A program made the translations under genes and the position numbers. From Planctomycetota bacterium (GTDB taxonomy: Bacteria; Planctomycetota; UBA1135; GCA-002686595): 64,000 nucleotides of DNA. The notes under the pieces are model-generated. The model was given only the letters and a program-made list of their open reading frames with translations, made no database searches and had not been told where the DNA came from. The stretch's first letter is position 1. Each line of letters opens with the position of its first letter. Location: assembly GCA_016714045.1 (NCBI GenBank), contig JADJNY010000006.1, positions 124,001 through 188,000 of the forward strand, given 5' to 3'. Of the stretch, positions 9,226-17,738 are shown in pieces.

Positions 9226-9972
9226 TCACGCAGGGGGACCACTGAGCGCGTCGAAGAGCGTCGCGAGCTCCGCGTCGACGTCGTCCGTGTTCAGCGTGTC
9301 GGCGATCTCCTCGCGCAGGAGCTCGCCGTAGCGCTTGCGCAGGCGGTGCACGGTGATCTTGATCGCGTTCTCGGTCTTGCCGAGCTCGCCGGCGAGCGCG
9401 GAGTACGGCGCCGCGTCCTCGGCCGTCGTCAGGTGCGGTTGGAGCTTCTGCCACTCCTCCGCCTTGCCCGCGGCGCGCTGCTCGCTCCCGAGGCGGTCGA
9501 GCGCGCGCTGCAGCACGATCAAGGCCCACGCGCGGTCGAACGCCTTGTCGGGCGCGTCGTGCGTCGCGGGCTCGAGCGAGAAGCGCGTCTCCGCGTCGTG
9601 CGCGCCGAACTCGAGCGGGAGGACCTTGCGCCCGCCGCCGCGCTTGTCGGCGTGCTCGCGCTCGCGTTCGTTGATCAGGAAGTGCTTGAGCGCGGTGAGC
9701 AGATACGCGCGGAAGCGGCCGCGCGCGGGATCGGCGCGCGCGAAGTCCTCGCGCTCGAGGAGCCGCGCGAAGAACTCCTGCACGAGGTCGCGCGCGGCGT
9801 CGGCGTCGTGGCCTTTGCGGCGCACGTAGGCGTAGAGCGGGTACCAGTAGGTCGCGCAGAGCGTCTCGAGCGCCGCGCGCGAATCCGCCTCGCCCTTCCC
9901 GCCCGCGGCGAGGACGAGGCTCCAGCGGGTCGTGAGGAAGGACGCGCGGCCGTGCTCGAGGTCGTCGTTCAC
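9226..9972 (-). CDS. ECF-type RNA polymerase sigma factor
   Basis: 248 residues, GTG start. Sigma region 2 is visible (YWYPLYAYVRRKGHDADAAR followed by DLVQEFFARLLE), with a following RFRAYLLTALKHFLINERER helix. Region 4 lies near residues 190-225 (YSALAGELGKTENAIKITVHRLRKRYGELL). The insert between regions 2 and 4 is longer than in classical ECFs, as in planctomycete ECF groups that are linked to kinases rather than to anti-sigma factors. No anti-sigma gene is adjacent. The neighbours on the same strand are a CHAT protein and a Ser/Thr kinase, so phosphorylation or proteolysis may control it (inference). Confidence 0.88.
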   Translation of the reverse strand: MNDDLEHGRASFLTTRWSLVLAAGGKGEADSRAALETLCATYWYPLYAYVRRKGHDADAARDLVQEFFARLLEREDFARADPARGRFRAYLLTALKHFLINEREREHADKRGGGRKVLPLEFGAHDAETRFSLEPATHDAPDKAFDRAWALIVLQRALDRLGSEQRAAGKAEEWQKLQPHLTTAEDAAPYSALAGELGKTENAIKITVHRLRKRYGELLREEIADTLNTDDVDAELATLFDALSGPPA

Positions 9973-10051
9973 GGGGAGAGCGTAGCGCGCGGTCAGGGCG
10001 TCGTGCGTGTCGCGGCGCCTTCTTCGCGGTGTCCGCGGCGCGCGAGCGGGG

Positions 10052-10856
10052 TCATGTCGCGCTCGTCCAGGCGTCGAAGGCGGCGGACTGCTTCACCGGC
10101 ACGAACTCGATCACGCGGTAGCGCGAGTAGCCGGCCTTCTGGAACGGGTCGGCGGCGAGCAGCGCGTCGATCTCGGCGTTGTCCTTCGCGCGCGCGAGGA
10201 TCATGCCGCCGGTGCGGGGCTCTTGCGGACCCGACGCGAGCAGGAGGCCGCGCTCGAACGCTTTCCCGAGGTGCGCGCGGTGGGCGGCGAGGAGGGTGTC
10301 GAGTTGGTCGAGCGGGACGAGGTAGGTGGACTCGATGACGAAGTGCTTCCACGCGGCGGGCGCGTTGGCGGGCGGCGTCGGCGCGCCGGGGGAGCCCGTG
10401 CGGCGCCAGACGATGTAGTCGAGGACGGCGGCGGTGTGCCGGCGGCGCGGAGGAGCTCGCGATTTGGGCGCGGTGGTGCGTGCCGTGGTTGGCGAGGTGC
10501 GTGACGATGGCTTCGAGCGGGTCGGAGCAGGGTTCGTTCTTCGAATTGTGGAACGTGATGGCGCGCGTGAGGTCGGCGGCGGTTGCGGTGGAGAGGAGCG
10601 TGGTCCAGCGTGACGACACCGCGTCGAAGCGGTCGAGGGCGTGTGCGGGGGTTGGGAACTCGGGCCAGACGGCGAGGTGCTTCGTGTCGGCGTTCTCGAC
10701 GCGTGCGAGCCAGAGTTCGGAGGCGCCGACGATGTGCGCGAAGAGGTGTGTGGCTGCGGGGAGCGGGGTGGGGAGCGCCGCGAGCGCGGAGCCGAGGCGC
10801 GTGGTGGCCCAGCGGTCGTAGGCGAAGAGGTGGAGGGCGGAGGAGCGGGTGAGCAT
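10052..10856 (-). CDS. DinB family / YciI domain fusion, frame broken twice
   Basis: The N-terminal part reads as a DinB-like four-helix protein (MLTRSSALHLFAYDRWATTR; later THLANHGTHHRAQIAS with the metal-ligand histidines). The frame then changes twice within about 25 bases near 10430-10465: a short piece reads LLRAAG, then a third frame continues with AVLDYIVWRRTG. That frame runs on without a stop into a YciI (YCII-related) domain with GGMILARAKDNAEIDALLAADPF. Adding one base at each break gives one 268-residue DinB-YciI protein: 805 bases plus 2 is a multiple of 3. Both breaks look like single-base losses, from assembly error or real decay. DinB proteins are metal-dependent thiol-transferase-like enzymes; the YciI role is unknown. 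Repeat element A lies directly upstream. Confidence 0.6.
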
Positions 10857-10950
10857 CGGAGGGGCGCGCGAGGCGGGTGGAGGGCGCGAGGGAGATGGGA
10901 GTGCGAGGCGGGTGGGGAGTGCGCGAGGCGGGTGCGGGGCGAAGGAGGGA

Positions 10951-11041
10951 GTGGAGCAACGGAACACATTCGGATGCTCCGCATTCCGGACTCCGTGTTC
11001 GATCGGGCCGGAGGACCGGCCCGATCGAACACGGAGTTCTA
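10951..11041 (+). repeat. intergenic hairpin element, copy A
   Basis: The element reads leader (GGAGCAACGGAACACA), small stem-loop (CGGATGC / GCATTCCG), then a large hairpin with 22-bp arms at 10990-11011 and 11016-11037 and loop AGGA. The core is GGGCCGGAGGACCGGCCC. All 22 pairs are perfect. The distal end supplies the TAG stop of the GNAT gene at 11039-11041. Towards the DinB-YciI start, the same intergenic stretch carries three exact copies of GCGAGGCGGGTG at 10868, 10903 and 10923. Other copies lie at 21.6, 44.8 and 50.6 kb, with a partial one at 28.85 kb. Confidence 0.85.
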
Positions 11042-11644
11042 GTTCGGAGAGGGGGGTGGGCGCGTCAGGCGGGTGAGGAGGTTCGTGCGGATGGTGGGCC
11101 AGTCGCTGCGGGTGATCGAGTACATCACCGAGTCGCGCACGAAGCCGTCGGGACAGACGACGTGTTGGCGTAAGACGCCCTCGCGCGTCGCGCCGAGGCG
11201 TTCGATCGCGCGTTGCGAACGCTCGTTGCGCGCGTCGGTTTTCAGCTGGACGCGCAGGGCGTCGAGCGTGTCGAAGGCGTGGGTGAGGAGGAGGAGTTTG
11301 GCCTCCGTGTTCACCGCGGTGCGCTGGTACGCGGGCGCGATCCAGGTCCAGCCGATCTCGAGGCCGCGGTAGGCGCGACGGATGTCGAGGTAGCGCGTCG
11401 AGCCGATCGCGCGGCCGGTGGAGAGCGCGATCTGCGCGAAGGGGAGTGCTTCGCCGCGCTCCTGGAGACGTTGGGCTTCGTCGATCCACTCGACGACGTC
11501 CTCGACGCGCTCCGGACGGAAGCGCGGCATGAAGAGCCAGGTGCGGTCGTCTTGCGCGGCCTCGAAGAGGTCGGCGGCGTGCGCGCGGGTGAGCGGTTCG
11601 AGGCGCACGTGTGCGCCCTGCAAGACGATCGGTTGGGGATCCAC
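11039..11644 (-). CDS. GNAT family N-acetyltransferase (RimJ/RimL type)
   Basis: 201 residues, GTG start at the point where family similarity begins (VDPQPIVLQGAHVRLEPL). The typical RimL-like run is present: IGSTRYLDIRRAYRGLEIGWTW, then AYQRTAVNTEAKLLLLTHAF (acetyl-CoA binding side), VQLKTDARNERSQRAIERLGA and DGFVRDSVMYSI. This group acetylates protein N-termini or small amines; the substrate is unknown. The last codons and the TAG stop fall at the boundary with hairpin element A, so the C-terminal tail may have been set by insertion of that element. Upstream is a divergent interval shared with the TPR lipoprotein gene at 12006. Confidence 0.85.
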   Translation of the reverse strand: MDPQPIVLQGAHVRLEPLTRAHAADLFEAAQDDRTWLFMPRFRPERVEDVVEWIDEAQRLQERGEALPFAQIALSTGRAIGSTRYLDIRRAYRGLEIGWTWIAPAYQRTAVNTEAKLLLLTHAFDTLDALRVQLKTDARNERSQRAIERLGATREGVLRQHVVCPDGFVRDSVMYSITRSDWPTIRTNLLTRLTRPPPSPN

Positions 11645-12005
11645 GGCGCGAGCGTAGCGTCGAACGTGCGGGCTGCGAATCCACGACGTCCCGGCGGCGA
11701 CGCGCGCTCGCACGTCGGGTTCTGGGGAGGAGCGGTCGACGAGCGCGGAGCCTCGATCGAGAGCTTCGGGGACGTGGAGCGCGCCCCCGGGGATCGACGG
11801 AGTCGCTCGCGGCGGCTCCCCCACGACCCGAGCGCGGCCGGGGCGTCCCGCGGGTGCCAGGCGCCCGCGTCCCGCGCATACGACGCATGCGTCCGTGCGC
11901 GCCCGTTCTCGCGCTCGCCGTGCTCGGCGTGGAGCCGCCGCTACCATCCGTTTCTGTCCGAGCAGACGGCCCGTCTTCCTTGCCGACCCCTTCGAGGATC
12001 CCCCC
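11645..12005. other. 361-base divergent intergenic region
   Basis: Lies between the starts of the GNAT gene (minus) and the TPR lipoprotein gene (plus) and should hold both promoters. I see no convincing -35/-10 pair, repeat or small gene. The open frames here continue from genes on other frames and have no recognisable protein content. Confidence 0.4.
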
Positions 12006-13667
12006 ATGAAGCTCCGCCTCGCTCTCGTCTTGGTCCTCGCCTCGTTCGGGCTCGCCGCGTCGTGCGGAACCACGCACTCCAGCGCTCGCTGGGACGCCGG
12101 CGCCGATCCCATCGATCACCTCGGGACCCACCACCGCGCCGTGTCGACGACGTCGGCCGACGCGCAGCGCTGGTTCGACAAAGGGCTCGTGCTCACGTTC
12201 GCGTTCAACCACGACGAGTCCGTGCGCTGCTTCCAGAAGGCGCTCGCCGCCGATCCGAAGCTCGCGATCGCGTGGTGGGGCATCGCGTACGCGAGCGGGC
12301 CGCACATCAACAACGCCGCGCTCGACGATCAGCACGCGAAGATCGCGTGGGACGCGCTCGCGAAGGCCAAGGAGCTCGCGAGCGGCGCGAGCCCCGTCGA
12401 ACGCGACCTGATCCGCGCGCTCGAAGCGCGGTACGCGTGGCCGAACCCCGCGGACCGGCGCGCGCTCGACGTCGCCTACGCGGACGCGATGCGCGCGGTG
12501 TGGAAGGCCCACCCGGACGACGCGGACGTCGGCGCGCTCTGCGCCGAGGCGATCATGGACCTCTCGCCGTGGAACCAGTGGACGAAGGACGGCGCGATGC
12601 AGCCGGGCACGGACGAGGTCGTCGCGACGCTCGCTCGTGTCCTGCAACTCGACCCGCGCCATCCGCTTGCGCACCACTTGACCGTGCACGCGTGGGAGGC
12701 GTCGCAGCACCCCGAGCGCGCGCTCGCGTCCGCCGACGCGCTGATGGAGCTCGTCCCCGGCGCGGGCCACCTCGTGCACATGCCCGCGCACACGTACGCG
12801 CGCGTCGGGCGCTGGCACGATTCGGCGATCGCGAACGAGCGCGGTGCGGCCGTCGACGCCGCGTACTTCGCGCTGCACGGACCGCAGGGCTTCTACAACG
12901 TGTACCGCGCGCACAACCATCACTTCCTCGCGTGGGACTGCATGATGGAGGGCCGCTCCGCCGACTCGATCGCCGCCGCGCGCGCGATGCTCGCGAACGT
13001 CCCCAAGGACTTCGTCGAAGCCGCCGCGCCGGTCATCGATCCGTACCTGACGATCGAGATGGAGGCGTTGGTGCGGTTCGGCCGCTGGGAGGAGCTCCTG
13101 CGCATCCCGCTGCCCGCGCCGAACCTGCCGCAATCGCGCGCGTTCCGTCTGTTCGTGCGCGGCGTGGCGCACGCTGCGCTCGGCCACTCGAGCGAAGCCG
13201 TCGCGGAGCAAGAGCGCTTCCGCGCCGCCGTCGCCGAGGTGCCGAAGGAGGCGATCTGGGGCCAGAATCCGGCGGCAAGGGTCTTCCGGATCGCCGACCT
13301 CGTGCTCACGGGCGAGATCGCCGCGGCGGACGGCCGCACCGAGGACGCGGTGCGCGCGCTCTCCGAGTCCGCGAGCCTCGAGGACGAGCTCGCCTATGAC
13401 GAACCCACGGACTGGATGATCCCGTCGCGCCACGCGCTCGGCGCCGTGCTCCTGCGCGAGAAGAAGTGGAGCGACGCGGAGCGCGTGTACCGCGCGGACC
13501 TCGTGCGCAACCCCGAGAACGGCTGGTCGTTGTGGGGCCTCGCCCGCGCGCTGCGCGAACAAGGCAAGAAGGACGAGGCGAAGGCCGTCGATGCGCGCTT
13601 CGAACGCGCGTGGCAGTACGCCGACATCGAGCTCGGCACGAGCTGCCTCTGCATCCCGAGTCCGTGA
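12006..13667 (+). CDS. TPR-repeat lipoprotein
   Basis: 553 residues. The signal peptide (KLRLALVLVLASFGLAASC) ends in a lipobox-like AASC, so Cys20 is probably lipidated. The rest is alpha-helical TPR: WFDKGLVLTFAFNHDESVRCFQKALAADP (about 56-84) is a clear repeat, and VYRADLVRNPENGWSLWGLARALREQGKKDEA near the end is another. The conserved HLVHMPAHTYARVGRWHDSA stretch marks an uncharacterised family of TPR lipoproteins in Gram-negative bacteria. It probably faces the periplasm as a protein-interaction scaffold. The start is the ATG giving the signal peptide; the open frame begins further upstream. Confidence 0.82.
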   Translation: MKLRLALVLVLASFGLAASCGTTHSSARWDAGADPIDHLGTHHRAVSTTSADAQRWFDKGLVLTFAFNHDESVRCFQKALAADPKLAIAWWGIAYASGPHINNAALDDQHAKIAWDALAKAKELASGASPVERDLIRALEARYAWPNPADRRALDVAYADAMRAVWKAHPDDADVGALCAEAIMDLSPWNQWTKDGAMQPGTDEVVATLARVLQLDPRHPLAHHLTVHAWEASQHPERALASADALMELVPGAGHLVHMPAHTYARVGRWHDSAIANERGAAVDAAYFALHGPQGFYNVYRAHNHHFLAWDCMMEGRSADSIAAARAMLANVPKDFVEAAAPVIDPYLTIEMEALVRFGRWEELLRIPLPAPNLPQSRAFRLFVRGVAHAALGHSSEAVAEQERFRAAVAEVPKEAIWGQNPAARVFRIADLVLTGEIAAADGRTEDAVRALSESASLEDELAYDEPTDWMIPSRHALGAVLLREKKWSDAERVYRADLVRNPENGWSLWGLARALREQGKKDEAKAVDARFERAWQYADIELGTSCLCIPSP

Positions 13668-13897
13668 GCGGCTCGCCGTTCGTCGCGACGGAGGAAACGC
13701 GCGCGGGTGCGCTCGCGTCGCGCCGCGGGTAGCCTTCGAGCGTGAACTCCGACCTGGAGGACCTGCTCGCGCGCTGGGCCGCGGGAGTGGATCGGCCAGA
13801 ACCTGCTCGGGTTCGTGCTGATGGACGTTCGAAGGCAGCTCGCGTAGCGCCCGCGACGCCTCGCAGCCGCGCCGAGGTGTCCGCTACCCTGAGCTCG

Positions 13898-14386
13898 ATG
13901 CCGCCCCTTCGCATCGAACTCAAGAAAGGCCGCGGCGGGCCCGATTCGCTTGCGTGCGTGCGCGCGGACGGCTCGCGCACGTGGGAGCGCGTGCAGGCCG
14001 CGATCGCGCTGCACGACCTCGTCCACTTCGTCGTCGAGCGCGAGTTCCGCTGGACCGACGGCTTCTACGGCCTGGTCGCCTCCGGCTGGTCGATCACCGA
14101 CTTCTACGACAAGGAGAAGGCGCGCACCCTGCCGAAGGGCGCGATGCGCGCGGAGCACATGGTCGCGTTCTTCTGGCGCGAGCTCGGCGGCCAGGAGGAG
14201 CCCGGCCTCGCCGACTTCCACGCCGCGATCGAAGCACAGAACGCGAAGGAGCCGGCGCTCGCGCTCCCGCGCCCCACGCAAGACACGATCGATCGCGTGC
14301 GACGCGAGGTGCGCGAGCTCGCCGCGCGGTGGAGCGCGCTCCCCGCGGGCGAGACGCTCGCGCTCGAGTTCGACGTCGGAGCGTGA
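13898..14386 (+). CDS. conserved protein of unknown function
   Basis: 162 residues, no signal peptide or membrane segment. The sequence begins MPPLRIELKKGRGGPDSLAC and contains ALHDLVHFVVEREF, FYGLVASGWSITDF and LPKGAMRAEHMVAFFW. It ends with a helical WSALPAGETLALEFDV. I recognise this layout as a conserved bacterial hypothetical protein but know no function. The ATG at 13898 is chosen because similarity starts there; the same frame is open back to a GTG at 13742, but that extension has no recognisable content. It converges on the beta-helix gene at 14489. Confidence 0.7.
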   Translation: MPPLRIELKKGRGGPDSLACVRADGSRTWERVQAAIALHDLVHFVVEREFRWTDGFYGLVASGWSITDFYDKEKARTLPKGAMRAEHMVAFFWRELGGQEEPGLADFHAAIEAQNAKEPALALPRPTQDTIDRVRREVRELAARWSALPAGETLALEFDVGA

Positions 14387-14407
14387 AACCGCGCACTCGA
14401 ACGGCAA

Positions 14408-14443
14408 GCGGCCGCGCGGGAGCTCCTCCCCCCTCGCGGCCGC
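14408..14443. terminator. hairpin between convergent genes
   Basis: Perfect 9-bp arms GCGGCCGCG and CGCGGCCGC flank an 18-nt loop that can itself pair (GGGAG / CTCCC). It lies 22 bases after the stop at 14386 and 46 bases from the converging stop at 14489. No T-tract. Confidence 0.45.
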
Positions 14444-14488
14444 CTCGATGCGCAGCGTGGAGCGAGCGCGCGCCCGCTCCGACTCCGC

Positions 14489-15928
14489 TCACCAGGTGAC
14501 GGAGTACCCGTTCGTCGCGTTGAACGTGTCCGGCGTGCAGAACGCCGCCGAGTTACGGAAGTAGACCTGATAGTGCGCGACGAGCCCGCTGCCGAGCGGC
14601 GTCTGGCTGCGCACGGAGAGCGGGTCCTCGATCGCGTTCGACGGATACTGCGAGCCGCCCGCGACGTTCGTCTTCATGCCGATGCGGATGAGCGCGCCGT
14701 CGACGCAGCGCACGCCGTCGCCAAACGTGACGCCCGGCGTCGCGCGCTGGTCACCCTTGAAGTAGATGCACGTCGACGTCGCGGGCATGCCGTAGCCGTG
14801 CAGCACGACCTCGCCCGCGCTCGTGGCCGGCGCCGCGGTCAACATCGCGCCGAACGTGGACGCCGAATGCGCGCAGCCGTGGCCCGGAGCCCCCACGTTG
14901 CCGCACGGGCACGGACCGACCGTGCCGGGAACGCTCGCCGTCGAAGCGCAGAACGAATCGCCGCCGTTCACCGCGCGGACGAGGTCGTTCGCGTCGATCG
15001 GCTCGAACGCGATCGCCCCCATGTCGGCGTGCGATCCGTCCGCATCCGGATCGCTCGCGGGATTGCCCGCGTCGATGCACGGCGAACCGAAGTTGAGGCG
15101 GAAATTCCTCCCCCACGGGTTCCAGAACACGGGCTCGGCCGAGATGTTCCCGAGCCCGGGCACGCCGGACTGCGTGTTCGAGTACGTGATCGAGACCGAC
15201 GATGCGTTCGTGAAGAAGTCGCCGCCCCCGCTCGCCCAGAAGATCGAGTTCCGGATGGAATGGGGCCCGGAGAGCGCCGCGCCGCCGCCCGCATACGCCG
15301 AATTGCCCCAGAAGGTGCAGCGGTCGAGGACGAGTTGGGCGAGGTGAAGGTACGCGCCGCCGCCGTAGCCCAGCGCGCCGGTCGCGCGGTTCCCGACGAA
15401 CACGCAGCCCGACACGACGACGTTGCTCTGGAATCCGGCGCAGAGTCCGCCGCCGAAATCGAGCGCTTCGTTGTCCTCGAAGACGCAGCCGACGACGGTC
15501 AGGCTGCAGTTCAGCGCGAGGAGTCCCCCGCCCCGGCTCGCGCGGCCGTTGCGGAGGCGGAACCCGACGATCGACGCGCCGAACTCGCCCGACGAGAGGC
15601 CCACGCAGCTCCCGTTCGCCCCGCCGTCGATGACGGGCAGGTCGTTCCACCCGACGAGCGGCCACGCCGTCAGCGCGAGCCGCTTGCCATTGAAGTTCAC
15701 GTTCTCCGCATACACGTGCCCCGAAGCGACGTGGATCGTGTCGGCAGCGAGCGTGCTCGGCGCGTCGATCGCGGACTGGATCGTCGCGTAGGGATCCTGC
15801 GGTGTGCCCGTGCCGGGTCCGTTCGGGTTCGGTGCCACGTACCAGTCACCGAGCGCGAAGGCGGGCGCGGCGAGGGCGAGCACGACCGGGAGGGCGAAGA
15901 ACGTGGTGTGGGAGGTGCGATGGAGCAT
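14489..15928 (-). CDS. secreted parallel beta-helix protein with Cys-rich C-terminal domain
   Basis: 479 residues. A clear signal peptide (HTTFFALPVVLALAAPAFA) leads into a right-handed parallel beta-helix region of about 300 residues. Its repeats are of the kind GASIVGFRLRNGRASRGGGLLA / VVVSGCVFVGNRA / LVLDRCTFWGNSA, as in pectate-lyase-like folds and polymorphic surface proteins. SPCIDAGNP and DMGAIAFEP close the helix, as is common in such proteins. The last 150 residues are the Cys-rich module (FCASTAS...CPCGN...GHGCAH...FGDGVRC...YFRNSAAFC...VTW); it is more diverged than the other copies. Probably surface-located and carbohydrate-associated; no active site can be assigned. Confidence 0.82.
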   Translation of the reverse strand: MLHRTSHTTFFALPVVLALAAPAFALGDWYVAPNPNGPGTGTPQDPYATIQSAIDAPSTLAADTIHVASGHVYAENVNFNGKRLALTAWPLVGWNDLPVIDGGANGSCVGLSSGEFGASIVGFRLRNGRASRGGGLLALNCSLTVVGCVFEDNEALDFGGGLCAGFQSNVVVSGCVFVGNRATGALGYGGGAYLHLAQLVLDRCTFWGNSAYAGGGAALSGPHSIRNSIFWASGGGDFFTNASSVSITYSNTQSGVPGLGNISAEPVFWNPWGRNFRLNFGSPCIDAGNPASDPDADGSHADMGAIAFEPIDANDLVRAVNGGDSFCASTASVPGTVGPCPCGNVGAPGHGCAHSASTFGAMLTAAPATSAGEVVLHGYGMPATSTCIYFKGDQRATPGVTFGDGVRCVDGALIRIGMKTNVAGGSQYPSNAIEDPLSVRSQTPLGSGLVAHYQVYFRNSAAFCTPDTFNATNGYSVTW

Positions 15929-16179
15929 GGTGGCGGAGTCGGGAGCGAGCCAGGTCCCGGTCGACGCACCCTCGGCGCATCGGGGCCCGAGGTAAGCGAA
16001 GCCAATGCCAGCTCGCGCACGCAACGGAACTCGAGCGGAGCCGCCTTGCGGACCTCACGAGGGCGCCCCGTGCACGCACGGCGTGCGGACTCGCTCGCCG
16101 CCGCGTGCGGAGGATCGAACGTGGGCCCAGGCCGCGAAATCGGACTCCCCCACCGCCGCGCACCTTCGTGTCCGCCCCG

Positions 16180-17508
16180 CTACTTCCCCGCCGGCGCCGT
16201 CCACCCGAACTTCGCCGGGTCGTACGGCACCTTGTCCTGCGGGAACTTCGCGAAGAGCGCCTCGGCGCGGAGGATCATCGTGTCGCGCTTCGCGGCGAGG
16301 TCCTTCGGTGCGTACTCGACCAGCTCGTGCGGGATGAGCCCGATCCCCTCGAGCCCCTTGCCGCCGTTCGCGCGCCCGTGGTTCGAACGCGTCGACACGT
16401 AGAGCGCGAAGAGCTTCGACGGCAGCTCGATCGTCGTCTTCGAGGACGACATGCCCGCGGTCGCGCTCTCGCCGATCACGTAGCCGCGCCCGTCTTCCTT
16501 GAAGAGGTCGGCCGCGGTCTCGCCCGCGCTGCGCACGCCGCCGTCGACGATCACGACGATCGGACCGCCATACGGCCGCGGGCCCGCGCTCGCGTGCTTC
16601 ACGGCGAATTCGATCGTCTTCCCCGCGGGAACGAAGCGCCCGATGAACGCCTCGTGGTCGAACCCGCCGCCGCCGTTCGCGCGGAAGTCGAGCACGAGTC
16701 CGGGCACCTCGCCGACCTTCGCGAGCGCCTCGTCGAGCTGCTCGACGACGCTCTCCTTCATGCGCCGGAGATGGATGTACCCGTAGCCGGCCTGCGTGCG
16801 CCCGAAGGCGAGGTCGTCCGTGCGATCGAGCGTCTCCGGCGGGAACGCGGGCCCGTTCGGCACCTGGTTGCGCTTCGCGAAGGTGACCGTGCGCTTCTTC
16901 TTCTCGCCGCCGATCGTCTTCACCTCGATTTCGAGCCGCGTGCCGATCGCGTCGGCGAGCCCCCAGTGGCACGCGTAGTAGGACGCCTGCTGGTCCGTCG
17001 AGAACGAGACGACGTCGCGCAGGTCGGCGACGCGCTTCTCCATCCACTTCTCGGCCGCGAGTCCGTCGATCGTGAGGAGCTCCATCCCCGGCTCGAGCCC
17101 GACCTCCGCCGCGGTGGCCCATGCGCTCTTCACGTAGAGCTTCTTCCCGCTCCTGCACACGAACATTCCCGGTCCGCCGCTCTTGTCGGGCCAGTCGACC
17201 TTCACGTCCTTCGCCGCGGGGAGCGGCCGCAGCTCGGAGTGCCCGTCCTCGAGGCGCGCGAGCAGGCGCACGAGCAGCTGCGCGAGCTCCGCGGGCTCCT
17301 TCAGCTTCTTCGCGTCAGCGAGGATCGGCGCCGTCGCCTTCTTCCAGTCGATCTTCTTCGACGCGAGCAGCGCGCCGCACTCCTTCTCGAGCGCGGACAC
17401 GGCGAACGTCACGTCGCCGGCGAGATCGAGCCTGTCGCCCGCGCGCGCGAGCGGAGTGAAGGTGGCGATCGACAGAACGGCGAGGAGCAAGAGCCGGCGC
17501 GGGAGCAT
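16180..17508 (-). CDS. S41 family (C-terminal processing type) peptidase
   Basis: 442 residues with an N-terminal signal segment (LLLLAVLSIATFTPLARA). A helical region is followed by a PDZ-like segment (about 110-205, with SAWATAAEVGLEPGMELLTIDG). The S41 core follows: GYIHLRRM, VLDFRANGGGG, VVIVDGGVRSAGE with nucleophile Ser327, then IGESATAGMSSSKTTIELP, where Lys357 may be the dyad lysine. These are periplasmic tail-specific serine peptidases. The start is the ATG at 17508 preceding the signal peptide; the frame is open further upstream. The gene at 17739 diverges from it across 230 bases. Confidence 0.85.
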   Translation of the reverse strand: MLPRRLLLLAVLSIATFTPLARAGDRLDLAGDVTFAVSALEKECGALLASKKIDWKKATAPILADAKKLKEPAELAQLLVRLLARLEDGHSELRPLPAAKDVKVDWPDKSGGPGMFVCRSGKKLYVKSAWATAAEVGLEPGMELLTIDGLAAEKWMEKRVADLRDVVSFSTDQQASYYACHWGLADAIGTRLEIEVKTIGGEKKKRTVTFAKRNQVPNGPAFPPETLDRTDDLAFGRTQAGYGYIHLRRMKESVVEQLDEALAKVGEVPGLVLDFRANGGGGFDHEAFIGRFVPAGKTIEFAVKHASAGPRPYGGPIVVIVDGGVRSAGETAADLFKEDGRGYVIGESATAGMSSSKTTIELPSKLFALYVSTRSNHGRANGGKGLEGIGLIPHELVEYAPKDLAAKRDTMILRAEALFAKFPQDKVPYDPAKFGWTAPAGK

Positions 17509-17738
17509 GCCCAAAGGATGAAAGAGGGAGCCCGTCGGCGCCAGCGGGTACGGCTCCCGCGTCTCCTCTCCCGCGCTCGCTCTCCCCGGGACCGAGTCCT
17601 TCGGCCGGTCCCGGGACCTGCATCGCGCCAGGTCCTGGCGGCGAGGAGCTCGACGAGCCCGATGTTCCAGAACTTCTGCAACGGACGCCCCGGCACGAAC
17701 AAGCACGGTCCGAGTACCCTCGTCTCCAAGGAGCCACC

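Noticed and set aside
9993..13562. Very long minus-strand open frame (1189 codons) spanning several genes
   Set aside because: At this GC content, antisense frames stay open by chance. Its content over 12-13.5 kb is low-complexity Arg/Ala opposite the TPR lipoprotein; only its first-frame DinB segment is real.
13742..13897. N-terminal extension, or small separate gene, before the 13898 protein
   Set aside because: The frame is open and a second frame could read IGQNLLGFVLMDVRRQLA, but neither has support and the family similarity begins at 13898.
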